Shown: positions 38,716 through 51,500, counted from the first letter of the stretch. The stretch is DNA of 64,000 bases from Liolophura sinensis (GCF_032854445.1 NC_088300.1:64018984-64082983), one strand, 5' to 3'. The notes: generated by a model not told the origin, from the sequence alone. A program made the numbers and translations.

Positions 38716-40251
38716 TTATCCTTGACAAACTAGTTTTTGAACTAGCAACTTGTGACGCAGATTAAAGTCATCACAATTAATGCAAGATCTGACAAATGCT
38801 ACAAGGCGAGATATGTATACGCCATATGCAGGACCCTTTGGTATATTGCTATCTAAATAAGGATAATTTACAATATCAAAATTGAAATTATCCCTTTTGT
38901 CGTAAAGGCGGCGTGAAAGGAGACCTTGTCCGTCTTTGTACAGATATAGATCCAAATAAGATGTACCATCAGGACTATCTGTTGTCTCCTTTAAATCCAA
39001 TGAAGGTGGATAGATTTCCTTCACCACTTCAGCAATATGGGGATTATTTAACGCCAGTAGATCATCAATATACCGCTTGGTAAATGAAAAGGATCGTGCT
39101 TTAAAGATATTACTTTTAAGTGATTTCTGCATATAGTCGTATTCATATGAAAACAGGTAAAGGTCTGCCAAAAGAGGCGCACAATTGGTACCCACTGGAA
39201 TACCTATGCACTGTTGGTAAATGGTATCTCCGAATTTGACATAAATGTTATTAATGAGAAGTTCAAGTAATTCAATAAATAATGTAACATCCCATGAGTG
39301 GCAACCTTTATGAAGAGTAGAACTAAAGAAAGCCTTATTGCTTCTGACGTTAATGTAACGGTGACCAGTTTTAGTACATACCGAGACAATTAACGACGAT
39401 ATTCTTTCAATAAGATCTCTGTGAGGAATCGTAGTATAGAGAAAAGAGAAATCCCATGTAGATAGTCTTTGTATGGTATATGCATATGAGCATCGAGTTC
39501 TTCTGTAAGACGTTTGGAGTTGTTAAGAATCCACATGTAGTTTAACACCTGAATTTTTTGTTATGGCACAACAATACTTATTCCAAAATGACTTTACTTC
39601 TTGTAACGCTCTCGTAAGTAGGGTTGACAAGAGTTTGGTGGTACAGCTTCTTGAACCTGCAATAAATCGAGCCTTGTATGAGTATTTATGCATTTTAGGA
39701 ATCCAGTAAAGTTGTGGTATTTCTGTGTGACCAGTAGGTATATTTATGCGCCTTTCTTTAAGAAAGGTTTTGTGTTTGTTAAATAGTTTCTCCAGAGTAC
39801 ATGTAGTAGCAGAATACGTGGATGTCGTTGTAGATGCACATAGCTCTTGAACAAGAATTTGATAATAATAATTCTTGCAAATAAAGATGACATTATTAGG
39901 AGCCTTGTCTGCTACAGTGATGACAAATTTACTATGAAGGTCAACGAGTGTTTCTTGCACAGTGGGATCCTTCAGAACCTGTTTAACTTTAGGTAGAGCA
40001 TCAATGTCTAGACGGTGTATAGTTAAACTAACTTTCTTTTTGACAATCTCAAGCCAATCGTTAAGTACCGAAGAATCCACTTTCTCCCGTTTTGACCATT
40101 TTTTAACATACTCCTCAAGTGCCGAGATGATATTTTTTTTGTTTGATCGAGTGAAGACATTGTCAGACTGACTGACTGTCACATTGTGGTACTCTGAGAT
40201 GGTCAGGGATACGCACGTTAAGATGAGCTCGAAGTAAATAATGAATGGCAT
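38716..40251 (-). pseudogene. Penelope-like element reverse transcriptase, frameshifted
   Basis: The minus-strand protein has features of Penelope-type RT: VADKAPNNVIFICKNYY, PQLYWIPKMHK..ARFIAGS, LSTWDFSFLYTTIPH (first catalytic Asp), GIPVGTNCAPLLADLYLF, and RYIDDLL, the YxDD catalytic box. It ends in the YLDLYLYKDG / YDKRDNFNFDIVNYPYL tail. The frame changes near 39540 and again near 39478, so the gene is dead; the last part reads on through 39195 without a methionine. No GIY-YIG endonuclease domain is visible downstream. Fragments of the same family lie at 8590-8900 and 35580-35910. Confidence 0.8.
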
Positions 40252-40816
40252 TAATTGAACGCCTGTGGCAGCGCAATGGGCGGTTTGGCTTTAAAGTATA
40301 AGCAAATTACAATTGCTGTACGTCGACGTTATACCATTACAGCACCTTCGTTCTCATCTTGGCGCCACTGTTAAGTAGGGTAAGTTATTCTTTGGTGAGC
40401 CGTTTATTTTTCACATTCCATATTATCACCCTTACGGTTCGAGCCTTAATCCATTATGGAAATGCGCCCCGCTGCAAACATTGTGCATCACGTGCGTTCC
40501 ACATCGCACCTGTTACCGACAAGAAGGAAGTGTTAAGCCAGAGGTCAGATGGATACACAACACAGCTTTCCACTTAGACTGTGTTTAAATATCGATTCCA
40601 GGCAATTGCTAAATTACTTTACCAATAAATTATGCAACAAAAATCGCAAGGAAAAGCGTATTTTTTAAGCAAGTCACTGGTGCATGCGACAAAGCGCCGA
40701 CTTCCTCGCAATCAGTTTAACTAATGAGTCCTATGGCTGTGGCTTTAAGTCGGGAGAAATTGCGGTGGTTTTTCTCAGCCGTCTGTTGTTACATGTTCAT
40801 AAATAAATTAATTAAT

Positions 40817-40903
40817 TAACCTAATAAATTGTTGAAAAATAAAATCTGCTAATTTTGGTTACTTTTTTGTAATCTCTTTATAATACAGACAGTTTGGGTA
40901 ACA
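40817..40903 (+). repeat. 5' LTR remnant (3' end only)
   Basis: AACCTAATAAATTGTTGAAA through CAGTTTGGGTAACA matches the end of the 3' LTR (44884-45000). It lacks about 35 bp present there and the first 600 or more bp of the LTR. Confidence 0.8.
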
Positions 40904-40904
40904 A

Positions 40905-40924
40905 ATTAGGGGCTTGTCCGGGAA
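40905..40924 (+). other. Primer-binding-site-like sequence
   Basis: AGGGGCTTGTCCGGGAATT follows the LTR end directly. It resembles the proline-tRNA-type primer sites of some LTR elements. The exact tRNA is not verified. Confidence 0.5.
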
Positions 40925-41021
40925 TTGAATTTGAATTGTAATTGAAAGGATTTTGTGTAAGTTGTGTCATTTTTCTAGTCTTTGACTTTGTAGTAAATTT
41001 TGCCAGCAGATTTTATTCATC

Positions 41022-41659
41022 ATGTCGGATTTTAAGCTCAACGAGTTTAAGGAAGCGCCAGATCAGGACATTTTTGATGTGTTAAATAAGAATGATTTGT
41101 ATGCTTTAAGCAGGTACCTGAATCTTAATATCCTTACGCAAGAAAGATATGCAGTTTAGTATTGCTAAGTGTTTGGTAGAATTACAGGAGCTTGATGAAA
41201 GTGCATTAGATGCGTACAGGCCTGAGAGCGATGATTCCACTGTAATAAGACTGAAGGAGTTAAAACTAAAGGAGAAGGAAAATTAGATTGTTTAAAGAAA
41301 AGGAAAAGGAAAGATTGTTTAAAGACAAGGAAAATGAAAAAGAAAGGTTGTTTAAAGAAAGGGAAAATGAAAGAGTGTTCGAATTGGAGAAATTGAGACT
41401 TCAGAGCGAAACTGAAGCGAGGAAACTAGAAGGAGATAGGTCTAGCTTAAGTTTTTCTGACTTACAAGATACATTTCTTACACAAATGTTTACTCAAGGC
41501 GACTGCATTGATAATGATGAATCAGACCATTGTACACCTAGTGACATATCACATGTTTCTAAACATCACCTTGTAACTGAACAGCATAAAGACCCAGAAA
41601 TTTCATGTTTGTTTGACACAGCTCTCGATGATTGTGTTATTTCATCTGAGCCTGTGTGA
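41022..41659 (+). pseudogene. gag N-terminal remnant
   Basis: Opens MSDFKLNEFKEAPDQDIFD. After a frame change near 41150 it continues QFSIAKCLVELQEL. A stop near 41285 is followed by a charged coiled-coil-like run of (E/K)ERLFK repeats (about 41290-41420). Gag polyproteins of this group typically start with a short helical domain and a Lys/Glu-rich coil. The capsid, zinc-knuckle and protease parts are absent. Confidence 0.6.
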
Positions 41660-41668
41660 ATATATATA

Positions 41669-42850
41669 TATATATGTGTGAAGCGTAAATGGAGACCACC
41701 TGATGTATCTGTTCATGATGACTGGGCTGTTAAACATCAGATTGCTGTACCTAAGGCATACCGAACTGAAATTTTACGTATGGCACATGAAATGCCGTTA
41801 GCTGGTCACCTGGGTGTTAACAAAACCTACTGCAGGATACTGAACCACTTCTTTTGGCCAGGATTAAAGGGAGATGTAACCCAGTTTTGTAAATCATGTC
41901 ATACATGCCAGGTAGTGGGTAAGCCTAATCAGACTAAGGCACCATTAGAGCCTGTGCCAGCTTTTCAAGAGCCATTCAGCAGAATATTGATTGATTGTGT
42001 GGGCCCTCTACCTAAGACGAAGTCTGGGAATCAGTATGTGTTAACCATTATGTGTACAGTAACCAGATTTCCCGAGGCTGTCCCTTTAAGGAATATAAAC
42101 ACCAAGTCTGTTGTCAAAGCTTTAACAAAGTTTTTTGCTCTGTTTGGTTTACCCAAATCCATACAGTCTGATCAAGGTTCAAACTTTATATCTGGTATTT
42201 TTCAGCAAGTTATGTGCCAGTTAGGCATTAAACAATACACGTCTTCTGCCTACCACCCAGAAAGTCAAGGTGCAATTGAAAGATTTCACCAAACATTAAG
42301 GAACATGATTAAGACTGATTGTTATCACACAGAGAAAGACTGGGATGAAGGTATTCCATTTCTTATGTTTGCTGCTCGACAGTCAGTACAAGAATCATTG
42401 GGTTTCAGTCCATTTGATTTAGTATTTGGACATACTGTTAGGGGACCATTGTTAATTTACAAGGAACAGTTTCTCAATGATGTGGTAATCTTGTGGATTA
42501 TATATCTGATTTTCGTGCTAAACTTGTCAGAGCATGTGAATTGGCTAAAGCTAATCTTGAATGTACTCAGAAGAATATGAAACGTAGATATGATGAGAAA
42601 TCTGTTGTTCGGTCATTTCAACCTGGTCAGAAAGTTTTAGTATTGTTACCTGTACCTGGTAAATGCTTTGGTGTCAGACATTTTGGTTCATATGTTGTTG
42701 ACAAAAAGCTGAGTGAGCTTAACTATGTTGTTAAAACACGTGATCGATGCAAATCAAGTCAGTTATGTCACATTAACATGTTGAAACCCTATGTAAACAG
42801 AAATGACACTGAAAACACTGCTGTACATTATGTTAATGTTGATGCTGCTG
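41669..42850 (+). pseudogene. Retrotransposon integrase with C-terminal linker, frameshifted
   Basis: An HHCC zinc-binding region (H in MAHEMPLAGH, then CKSCHTC) precedes the DDE core: Asp in LIDCVGPL, Asp in QSDQGSNF, Glu in SQGAIERFHQ. A frame change near 42480-42490 separates the core from the C-terminal part (FQPGQKVLVLLP ... LSELNYVVKTRD ... LCHINMLKPYV). That part is typical of Ty3/gypsy integrase tails. Confidence 0.85.
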
Positions 42851-42860
42851 ACATTGACCA

Positions 42861-43718
42861 TTGAGTTGCTGTAATACAGATGATATTGGCGAACAGTTGG
42901 TTGATTCTAAGCTCAATTCTTCAAAGCTTCAGAATCCAGATGTCTTAAAACAACTTGATTCTAAACTGCAACATCTGGAACCCATTCAGCAACAGCAACT
43001 GTCTGAACTTGTTTATGAGTTTTCACATTTGTTTCCAGATGTACCATCAAGAACTGATGTCATTTTTCACGATGTTGATGTTGGTGATGCCTCACCTATT
43101 AAACAGCTCCCATACAGGTTAAACCCAGTGAAGGCTAAGTACCTCTCTAATGAGATTAAGTACTTGTTAGACAATGACTTTATCGAGCCTAGTCACAGTA
43201 ACTGGAGTTCACCATGTATTTTGGTACCCAAGCCTAATGGTACATATAGAATGTTTACGGATTACAGGAAAGTCAACGCTGTCACTAAATCAGATAATTA
43301 GCCAATACCTCGCATTGATGACTGTATTGATGCCGTTGGTCAGGCGAAACATGTATCAAAGTTCGATCTGTTAAAGGGGTTTTGGCAGGTTCCTCTTACT
43401 CCTAGGGCTCTTGAAGTTTCAGCCTTTGCTACGCCCGATGGACTCTTTCAATACAAGGTAATGCCATTTGGAATGAGGAATAGCCCAGCTACGTATCAAC
43501 GCCTGATGAATGAGGTCACTTCCGGTTTGGACGGGTGTCGTGTCTACATAGACGACGTCATTATCTTCACCGACACTTGGGAACGGCACATTTCTAGAAT
43601 ATGCCAGTTGTTTGAGAGACTTAGTCAGGCTAAACTTACCGTCAATCTTGTAAAAAGTGAATTTTGTTGTGCCACTGTCACATATTTGGGTCATGTTGTC
43701 GGCCAAGGTCAAGTTTAA
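42861..43718 (+). pseudogene. Retrotransposon reverse transcriptase, with internal stop
   Basis: RT blocks in order: LPYRLNP, SNWSSPCILVPKPNG, FTDYRKVNAVT, an in-frame TAG at 43299-43301, SKFDLLKGFWQVPL (first catalytic Asp), MPFGMRNSPATYQRLM, VYIDDVIIF (YIDD catalytic box), and VTYLGHVVGQGQV. The open frame ends at a stop at 43716. The thumb/connection region expected next is missing. Confidence 0.88.
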
Positions 43719-43720
43719 AA

Positions 43721-44130
43721 GTTCGCCTGTGTTGTCAGCACCTAATTTTGAGAAAACTTTTAAGTTAGCAACTGATGCAAGTGATGAAGCTGTAAGTGCT
43801 GTTTTGCTTCAGGAAGACAATCTTGGTGTTGATCAGCCAGTTTGTTTCTTTTCCCGTAAACTTAACAAGTTTCAGAGAAGTTATTCAACTGTTGAAAAAG
43901 AATGTTTGTCTGTTATTTTAGCTCTGCAACACTTTGAAGTTTATGTAACAGCTTCGAGACAACCTGTCATTGTAAATACTGATCACAATCCACTTGTGTT
44001 TCTACAGAAAGTTAAGGGAAAGAATCAGAGATTGTTACGGTGGAGTTTATTGTTGCAAGGATACAATCTTGAAATCAAACATGTTAAAGGAAAGGATAAT
44101 GTTATTGCAGATTGCTTGTCTCGTGTATAA
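43721..44130 (+). pseudogene. Retrotransposon RNase H
   Basis: Begins SAPNFEKTFKLATDASDEAV (first catalytic Asp), then CFFSRKLNKFQRSYSTVEKE and VNTDHNPLVFL, and ends IKHVKGKDNVIADCLSRV-stop. Compared with intact relatives, about 60 residues between RT and this domain are lost and the frame has shifted. Confidence 0.85.
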
Positions 44131-44246
44131 GTTGTGTATAAAATGTTTAATTGCATGTAGTTTTACAATGTTGTATATATTATTGTTTAACATATATTGT
44201 TAGTAGAAAAAAAAGTTAGGAAAATTTTTTTTTGGAAGGGTGGGTG

Positions 44247-45000
44247 TGTTATGTGAACAACTGCCGTTAGCTTCTAAATTTAACTTGCCACTGTTTACAT
44301 ATGCTGAGTTCAGGGCCTGCTGTCTGTGTCTGCGTTAGAATGTTCCAGAATACCCTCAGTTCGGGGCCTGTTTGTTTACAAGTGTTCAAGAATTTTCTTA
44401 TTCTAGAAAATTCCTATAAGACCTATGAAAGCAGGTCAAAGGAGGAGAAAGGAGAATTATTGAGTTTTGGATGCTTTCGCTGTGTGTTACTTTAGTAGGC
44501 CTTTTGTGCTGAATTTTGGTGTCTTTATAGCCTATGGCTTTGTTATATCATATCTCCACCGAGCACTTGTTCAGTCTGAACTTGAATATTTAATTTGTGC
44601 TCTTGTGTACACAGTGCTTATTAGTATACGGACCCTGTCTATGGAATGTTGTGTATATTTCGTCATACACTCAGTTATACTGTGGATTTTCCCTCTTTTG
44701 AATAATGCCTCTGTGCATTTGTGCCTTTGTGGTGTTCAGCATTGTGGCGTATATACGTCCGTTTGGACTTGACACCGTTGTACATGTATGTACTTTAGTA
44801 TTTCTATAGATATTGATATCCTTTCTTGTTAAACATAAGTACTTTAGTATTTGTATAAGTCTTGTTATCTGTTCTTGTTAAACCTAATACATTGTTGAAA
44901 AATAAAATCTGCTGGTTTTGGTTACTTTTTTGTGCGGCTAAACTGTCGTGTATTTCGAACAAGCCATCTCTTTATAATACAGACAGTTTGGGTGGTAACA
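44247..45000 (+). repeat. 3' LTR, 754 bp
   Basis: Starts TGTTATGTGAACAAC after a GGAAGGGTGGG purine-rich tract and ends GGGTGGTAACA, giving TGTTA...TAACA ends. An AATAAAATCTGC poly(A)-type signal lies near 44903. It encodes no credible protein. Confidence 0.8.
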
Positions 45001-45294
45001 CACTGTACTAATTCTGTATAAAGCACTAAAATAAGCAAGGTCAAGCTGTACAATTATTACCTCTGGTCAAACTCTACAGTTATTGCCAATGGCTAAGTTG
45101 AGCATTTATGTCAAGTATTTCTCATCAACCGGAATTACATGACCAAACTGTATAATTTATCATACTGTTCAAACTTTATCTACAAGTCTCAAATTGTCAA
45201 AATATCATGATCCATACCCCAAAACAGTCAAAGGGAGGTAACCGTGAAAGGCAAAAGTGAACAGAATTACAACACAAACATTCCAATGAATACC

Positions 45295-45300
45295 TTTATT
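45295..45300 (-). terminator. Polyadenylation signal of sulfatase gene 1
   Basis: AATAAA on the minus strand, 63 nt past the stop codon. Confidence 0.6.
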
Positions 45301-45362
45301 TTCACAGAAGGTTGCCTGGCAGCATAATAGATGAATTACCGATAGCGTCGGAATAAAACAGC

Positions 45363-45535
45363 CTAACACCAGCCTGGAGTCCATATCCCATCATGCAACT
45401 GAGGGCTCCCGTTTGGGTCTGTGGATGGATATGCCGCTGGCACCTGAGACTTTTGGAGATGACGCATCTTTACAATCATCTGCTCTAAAATAGCAGTTTC
45501 TGTGGCAGCCAAATCATCATGCTCTGTAGGATCCA
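45363..45535 (-). CDS. Sulfatase 1 exon 14 (terminal)
   Basis: 173 nt. DPTEHDDLAATETAILEQMI, ending [13 protein letters not shown]. Confidence 0.9.
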
Positions 45536-48500
45536 CTGAGGAAAGAAACATTCACATATATGAAAACCATACTCTAAAATATGCATTAAAATAATTAAAC
45601 CACACAATATAAGAAATAGTTAGTCGATGAAATCTGATAATAACTATTCATAAAAAATCAAGCCAAACTGAAGTTCAAAGTTTAAATGCTTTACACATCA
45701 CTGAACAGAGTCAAGTTTTTCTTTTTGAAACACTAATTTTCATCCAATTTAATAGTTAATATGTTTTTTCTCTATTTAGCATTGTGTTACAATGTTCCCG
45801 CATAGGAAGATTTGCCGTTGTTTGTGACCCCCTGAGATTCGGCGACGGGATTTAAAATAAGTATATAAAGCATGAAATTAATACGGATTGATGCAAAGAG
45901 AATTACACCTGAGTACGGCATTAAAAACCAATAAAACATGACAGTACCATTGTTGTAAGACTGAATCTCAGCTGCTAGAAACATGTAAATCGCACTGGAC
46001 ACGATTATGCACTAGCGCGTGACAGTTGTCGTAAAAAGTCAATTTACATGTTACCTTTCAAGTTAAACAGCTGGTACTGTCCGTTGGAGCTGTTGGTAGA
46101 GCCTTGAATTTCTGCCACAAAATCTTCCCACGTCATCGTATCTGGCTCATTCATACCATGCTTGTCCAAGACGGGAGGAGGGTACCAGCCTCCTCTGCCA
46201 GCGCCGCCCTTGATCAATTTATAGTCGCCAACCCTTCACCCAAATGACAAGTAGGACAGGTAATAAAAGACAGATCAGACAGCACAGTTCTTTCCTCACA
46301 ATTGTGAATGTGTCAGGTAACATACTCATTTATACTTACATGGCTGTTGCTCTCTGAATATAAGACGTCAATATATATGAGGTAACAAATCTAATTATTC
46401 ATCTTCATGACCCGTCAACCATTCTATCCCACTATTTTTGTGAAAGTGACCCCAGAACTCCACCATCTGTCAGTCACAATCTGTCAGTGCACGAATTGTG
46501 TAATTACCCCGTGTAACGTAATACAAATCTTCGTGTAATGTGATACAAATCCCTGTGTAATGTACAACCATCGGGTAAAGTAGTGACATTTACCGGGAAA
46601 CCAAGAGTAATAAATCAAGTGTGGAATCAAATACAACTAATAAATCAAAAACACATTCACTGACATACATATAATGTACAGCCTTTGGGGCCAGAGGTTG
46701 CAAATTGTACTAGGACATGTAAACCTAGACTCGGCCTCAATTAAGGCTTTAAATTCCAGTTCGCTATACGTCAATTATAGGAGAGACTGCTATTAAATGG
46801 TAAACTTTTAAATGGTATAACAACATGTAGTTTGTAGATTGCTTTTACAAACCAATGTATACATTTGTTTAGTGGTAATTAAACTGGTTCTTCACCATTG
46901 CTTTAAGATTATCATTAGCTTTGGTGGATCTTTCAGATATAAGTACACGGCAATTTTTTAGTCTTTTTCATAAATGTCTTTCTGTGGGTACCTGATGGCT
47001 CCATTGTTGGCGATGTTGTCAAAGTTGTAGACGAACTCCTTCCTGGCCGACTGTGCCCCTTCACTGATCATGTCCCACTGGTTCACCCCGTCCTGGTCAC
47101 CCTCTGTCAGGATTAAATCAGTCTCAGTTAACTTTACATAGTTCCATACAAGCACTGAACAGGCCAACACTGTTCATCTGTATAGATACCAAGTTATTTG
47201 AATTTTTAAAACATGCACCGTCTGCGAACTGAATGATATCAGTGTGTTGAAACGCAAGACCAAAAGCAGCCTAAACATTCATGCAACCAGCAGATATTCT
47301 TCATGTTACTGGTTTGTTAAAGACTGGTCGTCCGAAAGCACGCATCTCATAGCCTTAACACTGATAGCCATACCGTAAACTGGGGTTTATTCCCTCGATC
47401 TCACTGCACATGGGACCACTAGTTTAACATTTTGCGCATTTCGTTGTAGACATCTTGTCTTTCACCAATATGGTGCCCATGTCCGCACGTCACAAGAGGG
47501 AAAGTTCGTCACGAACTTGTCATAGATCAGAGATTTACCCCAGGTTATCCGGTTTCCTCCACACACAAAGAACTGACCATCATTGTGAAACATTCACTGG
47601 CATTAAGTAACCTTCAATCTGTCAAGGACGACTAAGCCCTATGATGGCAAATGATTTATTTATTTATTTATTTGATTGGTGTTTTACGCCGTATTCAAGA
47701 ATATTTCACTTATATGACGGCGGCCAGCATTATGGTGGGAGGAAACCGGGCAGAGCCCTGGGGAAACCCACAACCCTCCGTAGGTTGCCGACAGACCTTC
47801 CCACTTAAGACCGGAGAGGACTTGAACTCACAGCGACCGCAATGGTGAGAGGCTCCTGGGTCATTACGCTGCGCTAGCGCGCTAACCGACTGAGCCACGG
47901 AGCACCCCCCCCCCTCCCCCTCCCCCTGGCAAATGAGATCTCATGTTAGCATTCCACTACGGCTGGCTCAGCCACAAACTTGTGTCAGGAGGTTTATCAG
48001 TTAGGCCTACATACTGATGCGGTCGTATCCTCTCAACTTCGTCGGGCTTTCCTCCCGAACAACCACTCACATGCAAAATATTCTCAAAGACGGTATCTAA
48101 AAAAATAAATAGATACATCCTCAACCACCCCGGAGAGGGGTTTTGACCGAGGACTACCGGTTTCAGGTCAAGAAAGTTCACATGAAATTGCTTGCCTTCC
48201 ACTAGAGTGACAGTTTGTCAGTGACTGGCCATAGGTAGTGCTTTAAGTGAGTGAGTGCTTGGGGTTTAACGTCGTACTCAACAATTTTCCAGTCATATGA
48301 CGACGAAGGAATCCTTAGGTTGCATGTACGTGAAATGTGCCTCCTTGTTGCAGGACGGATTTCCACCGCTCTTTTATTTAGTGCTGCATCACTGAGATGA
48401 CTTACCGAAGGCAAGTAAGCCGCCCCGCCCGAGCCATTATACTGATACGGGTCAACCAGTCGTTGCACTATCCCCTTCATGCCGAACGCCAAGCGAGGAA

Positions 48501-51500
48501 GTTACAACTTCCTCTTTTAAAGTCTTAGGTGTGACTCGATCAAGGATTGATCCTGGATATACCGGTCCCGAAGCGGGCGCTCTACCAACTGTGCTATCCG
48601 GGCCGGTCCGGTAGTGCTTTAAGCCCGGCTGGCCGTTTTCCACCACCCATGAAACTGACCGATAATTCTCGACTACGGCGATATACCCTCTTGGAATAAA
48701 TAAATATACAACACCTCTAACTCTACCTGGAGGATTCCCGGCTATGGTCTGTATCGTCGGGTTCCAGTCCACGATATGCATCAACCTACCAATAAATATT
48801 CATTCTTGGATACACACCAGAAGTAAACCGAAATAAAGGAAATCTTACAGTTCAAGTGACTTATAATTAGACTGTCATGTGTGAGTAAAAAGGTATCTAA
48901 AAGCTTAACGATACCATCTGGTCAATCCGTTAGCTTACCACAACATGTTATTGGTTTCATTATTCAAATGGAGTATTTTATCAATGTTAATAAAACCATC
49001 TGAAAGGTTTCAAAGATTATAATTAACATCTTCCTAGTACACGTGGTCAGTGCGATGTGAATAAGTTAAGTGCAACACACAATAAATGTTACACTTAATA
49101 GACACGACCTGCTGTTCATTCATAAAAAACTGTGATTTAAAGATAAATGGTTATTATGGTAAGCGTTTCCATATTTATCAGTTGTCTACACTTAATATAT
49201 CACACGAAGTCATGTTTTCTGGACACGTTTCCATATTTATCAGTTGTCTACACTTAATATATCACACAAAGTCATGTTTTCTGGACTATTTTGTGTATAC
49301 TGAAAATATTCACCACATTACCATGTAAACATTTTTATGTTTACCAATTCCGAAAAATAGTCTTTATGAATCAACACAAAGCCGCGTTTATTAAGTGTAA
49401 CAGAAACTGTGTATATACATGTATATGAAACACTTATTTTAGTGCGTGTGATTACTTTTATTGTACAATACGTGGATACCATAAAATAACGGAGCAATTT
49501 TCATCTTTTTTAAGAAAATGTGTTCTGACATCTATTAAACGCAACACATAAAATACAGAATTGGAACAGTTTAATGAAACTTCACATTCTCCTACTGAAG
49601 GGAAGTGTTACCGTTGTGATAAGCTCATCTTTCCTCGGTGCGAAGAAAATGTTCAGAGATATCTTGAAGATCCACTCTTAAAACTAAAGTGTTACATTTA
49701 ACACTGTAGAGATCACGAGGAGTGACTGCACTTATAAGAGTTATTTGACCACTTATATTATTACTTTTGTCTTTTTTTTTTAATGTTTTCATTAAAACAC
49801 TCTTCAAAGTATCTTCACATTAAAGTTCCATGAAATGTGTTTGAACTTTTGCAGAGAAACCAACACTTGAAATAGAGTTAAAAATTTAACACCTTAATTT
49901 TAATGGAGATGGAATATGAACACCTCTGAAGAGTGTTGACACATCAAAAGACTTTATAAAACTGGATAACTCCTATAAGTGCCGTCACTCCTCGTGATCT
50001 TTACAGTGTTGAATGTAACACTTTAGATTTAAGAGTGTATAGTCTAACACATACCCATTGCTAACGTAACCTTTCTTTTTCAGATGAGTTTTGCTGTAGA
50101 CAAAGGCAGGACTTCTGGTCCCTCCTTCCCATAACGTTCCTTTCTGACCTCGCAGAGGGTAGTTATTTCCACCTTGCGAAGGAAAGCCGCCATTCTGTCG
50201 AATCGGAAGAATTAGACTTAGCGCAGATTTGTCCTATGCTAAGGGTTTCACTCGCCTAGTGATTGGCGTGCAAGCGAAGCTTAATTACCTAGGAGCCTCT
50301 CAGCATTGCCATCGCTGTAGTCCAGCTCATGCTGGGGTTCACTCCGTTCGTAGTTAAGAAGGTCTGTCAGCAACCTGCGGATGTTCGTGGGTTTCCCCGG
50401 GTTTCCTCCCACCATGATGCTAGTGGAACATTTTTGCATGTGCCGTTAAACGTAAATAAAATAAATAAATAAATTACAAGGAGATTTAAAGCTGGCGAGA
50501 CTTTGATCCGCTTACAGTTTACATCATTACAGTCCCAGATGCAATGTCTCTCACACAAAATTTTTACCATATCAATTTATGCATTTTTGTTTTCACTGAA
50601 AGCTCTAGGACTGAACATTCCCAGATGTTCTCTGGAGAGTAAGGCATTTAAGATATTCGACACTGTAAAAAAAAAAATGTCGATAGATACAAATTTGTCT
50701 TACATCGGTTGTGAATATAACCACAGCATTATTCAGAAATCCCTCTGTGTCCAAAGCCTTCATGATCCGACCAACTGCGTCATCCAAGGCCGTCACCATA
50801 CCTTAAACAGAAAGAATAACTTCACTGCAATGAAGGGTGAAATATATCGATGAAAGGGTGATGGACGGAGACAGAAACAGTAGGAGTGGAAGAGTGATGA
50901 CGTCGATTCAGATATGCATTTATCTGGATGAAAGCAGAGTGCTAACCTTGGTATTCATGTCCACAAAGTAAAGACCACAAAGCACTATGATCCCACGATC
51001 CGAAGCAATGAACACCCATTTTCAACGGCGGAATATTTAAGTCCATCTATCTCTGAAGCGATGTAAACATCAAGTTTCAACGACCGAATAATTGACGTAT
51101 TGTGTACATTACGTCTGGTCAAACACATACAGAAGAAAATAGGTCACGATTATTCAATAATTTCAGGAAGTCGCAGACAAAATATATGCAGTGTTCCAGT
51201 ACCACACTGGAACACTGCATTTAGGACAGCAGAAATGACACCCATCCAGATCACAATGAGGTGACACCATGTCGCCAAATATTTCTGTTATTCTCTAAAT
51301 GAAGATTACATCGGTTAGAATATCCGTTAGCTTACCACAATACTTTCTCCGCTTTTTATTCTTGATGCCGAGATACATATCTTCATAATGTTTTGGAACC
51401 TTTAACAAAGCACCAAATCGTTAAACCACAGGTGTAACAACAAACAAAAATCATAAAGAGGACAAAAAATCATGAAATCACACCTGTAATAACACTTAAT

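Larger units (their letters stand above)
40817..45000 (+). mobile_element. Ty3/gypsy LTR retrotransposon with integrase before RT, degraded
   Basis: Parts in order: 5' LTR remnant (40817-40903), primer-binding-like site, gag start (from 41022), integrase (41669-42850), reverse transcriptase (42861-43718), RNase H (43721-44130), purine-rich tract (44231-44246), 3' LTR (44247-45000). In ordinary Ty3/gypsy elements integrase is last. The order here is that of Ty1/copia and of the Gmr1-like Ty3/gypsy lineage. Most of gag and any protease are missing, with an AT microsatellite at the junction (41660-41678). Frameshifts, a stop and a deletion in pol show it cannot work by itself. It sits just downstream of the 3' end of the sulfatase gene at 45363. 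Confidence 0.85.

Noticed and set aside
44301-44772. ORFs inside the 3' LTR
   Set aside because: They are short, unlike any retroelement protein, and within an LTR.
48520-48607. tRNA-like sequence with CGGATAGCACAGTTGGTAGA
   Set aside because: It is the head of a SINE: the flanking body and tail are those of family B and the tRNA fold is incomplete, so it is not a tRNA gene.
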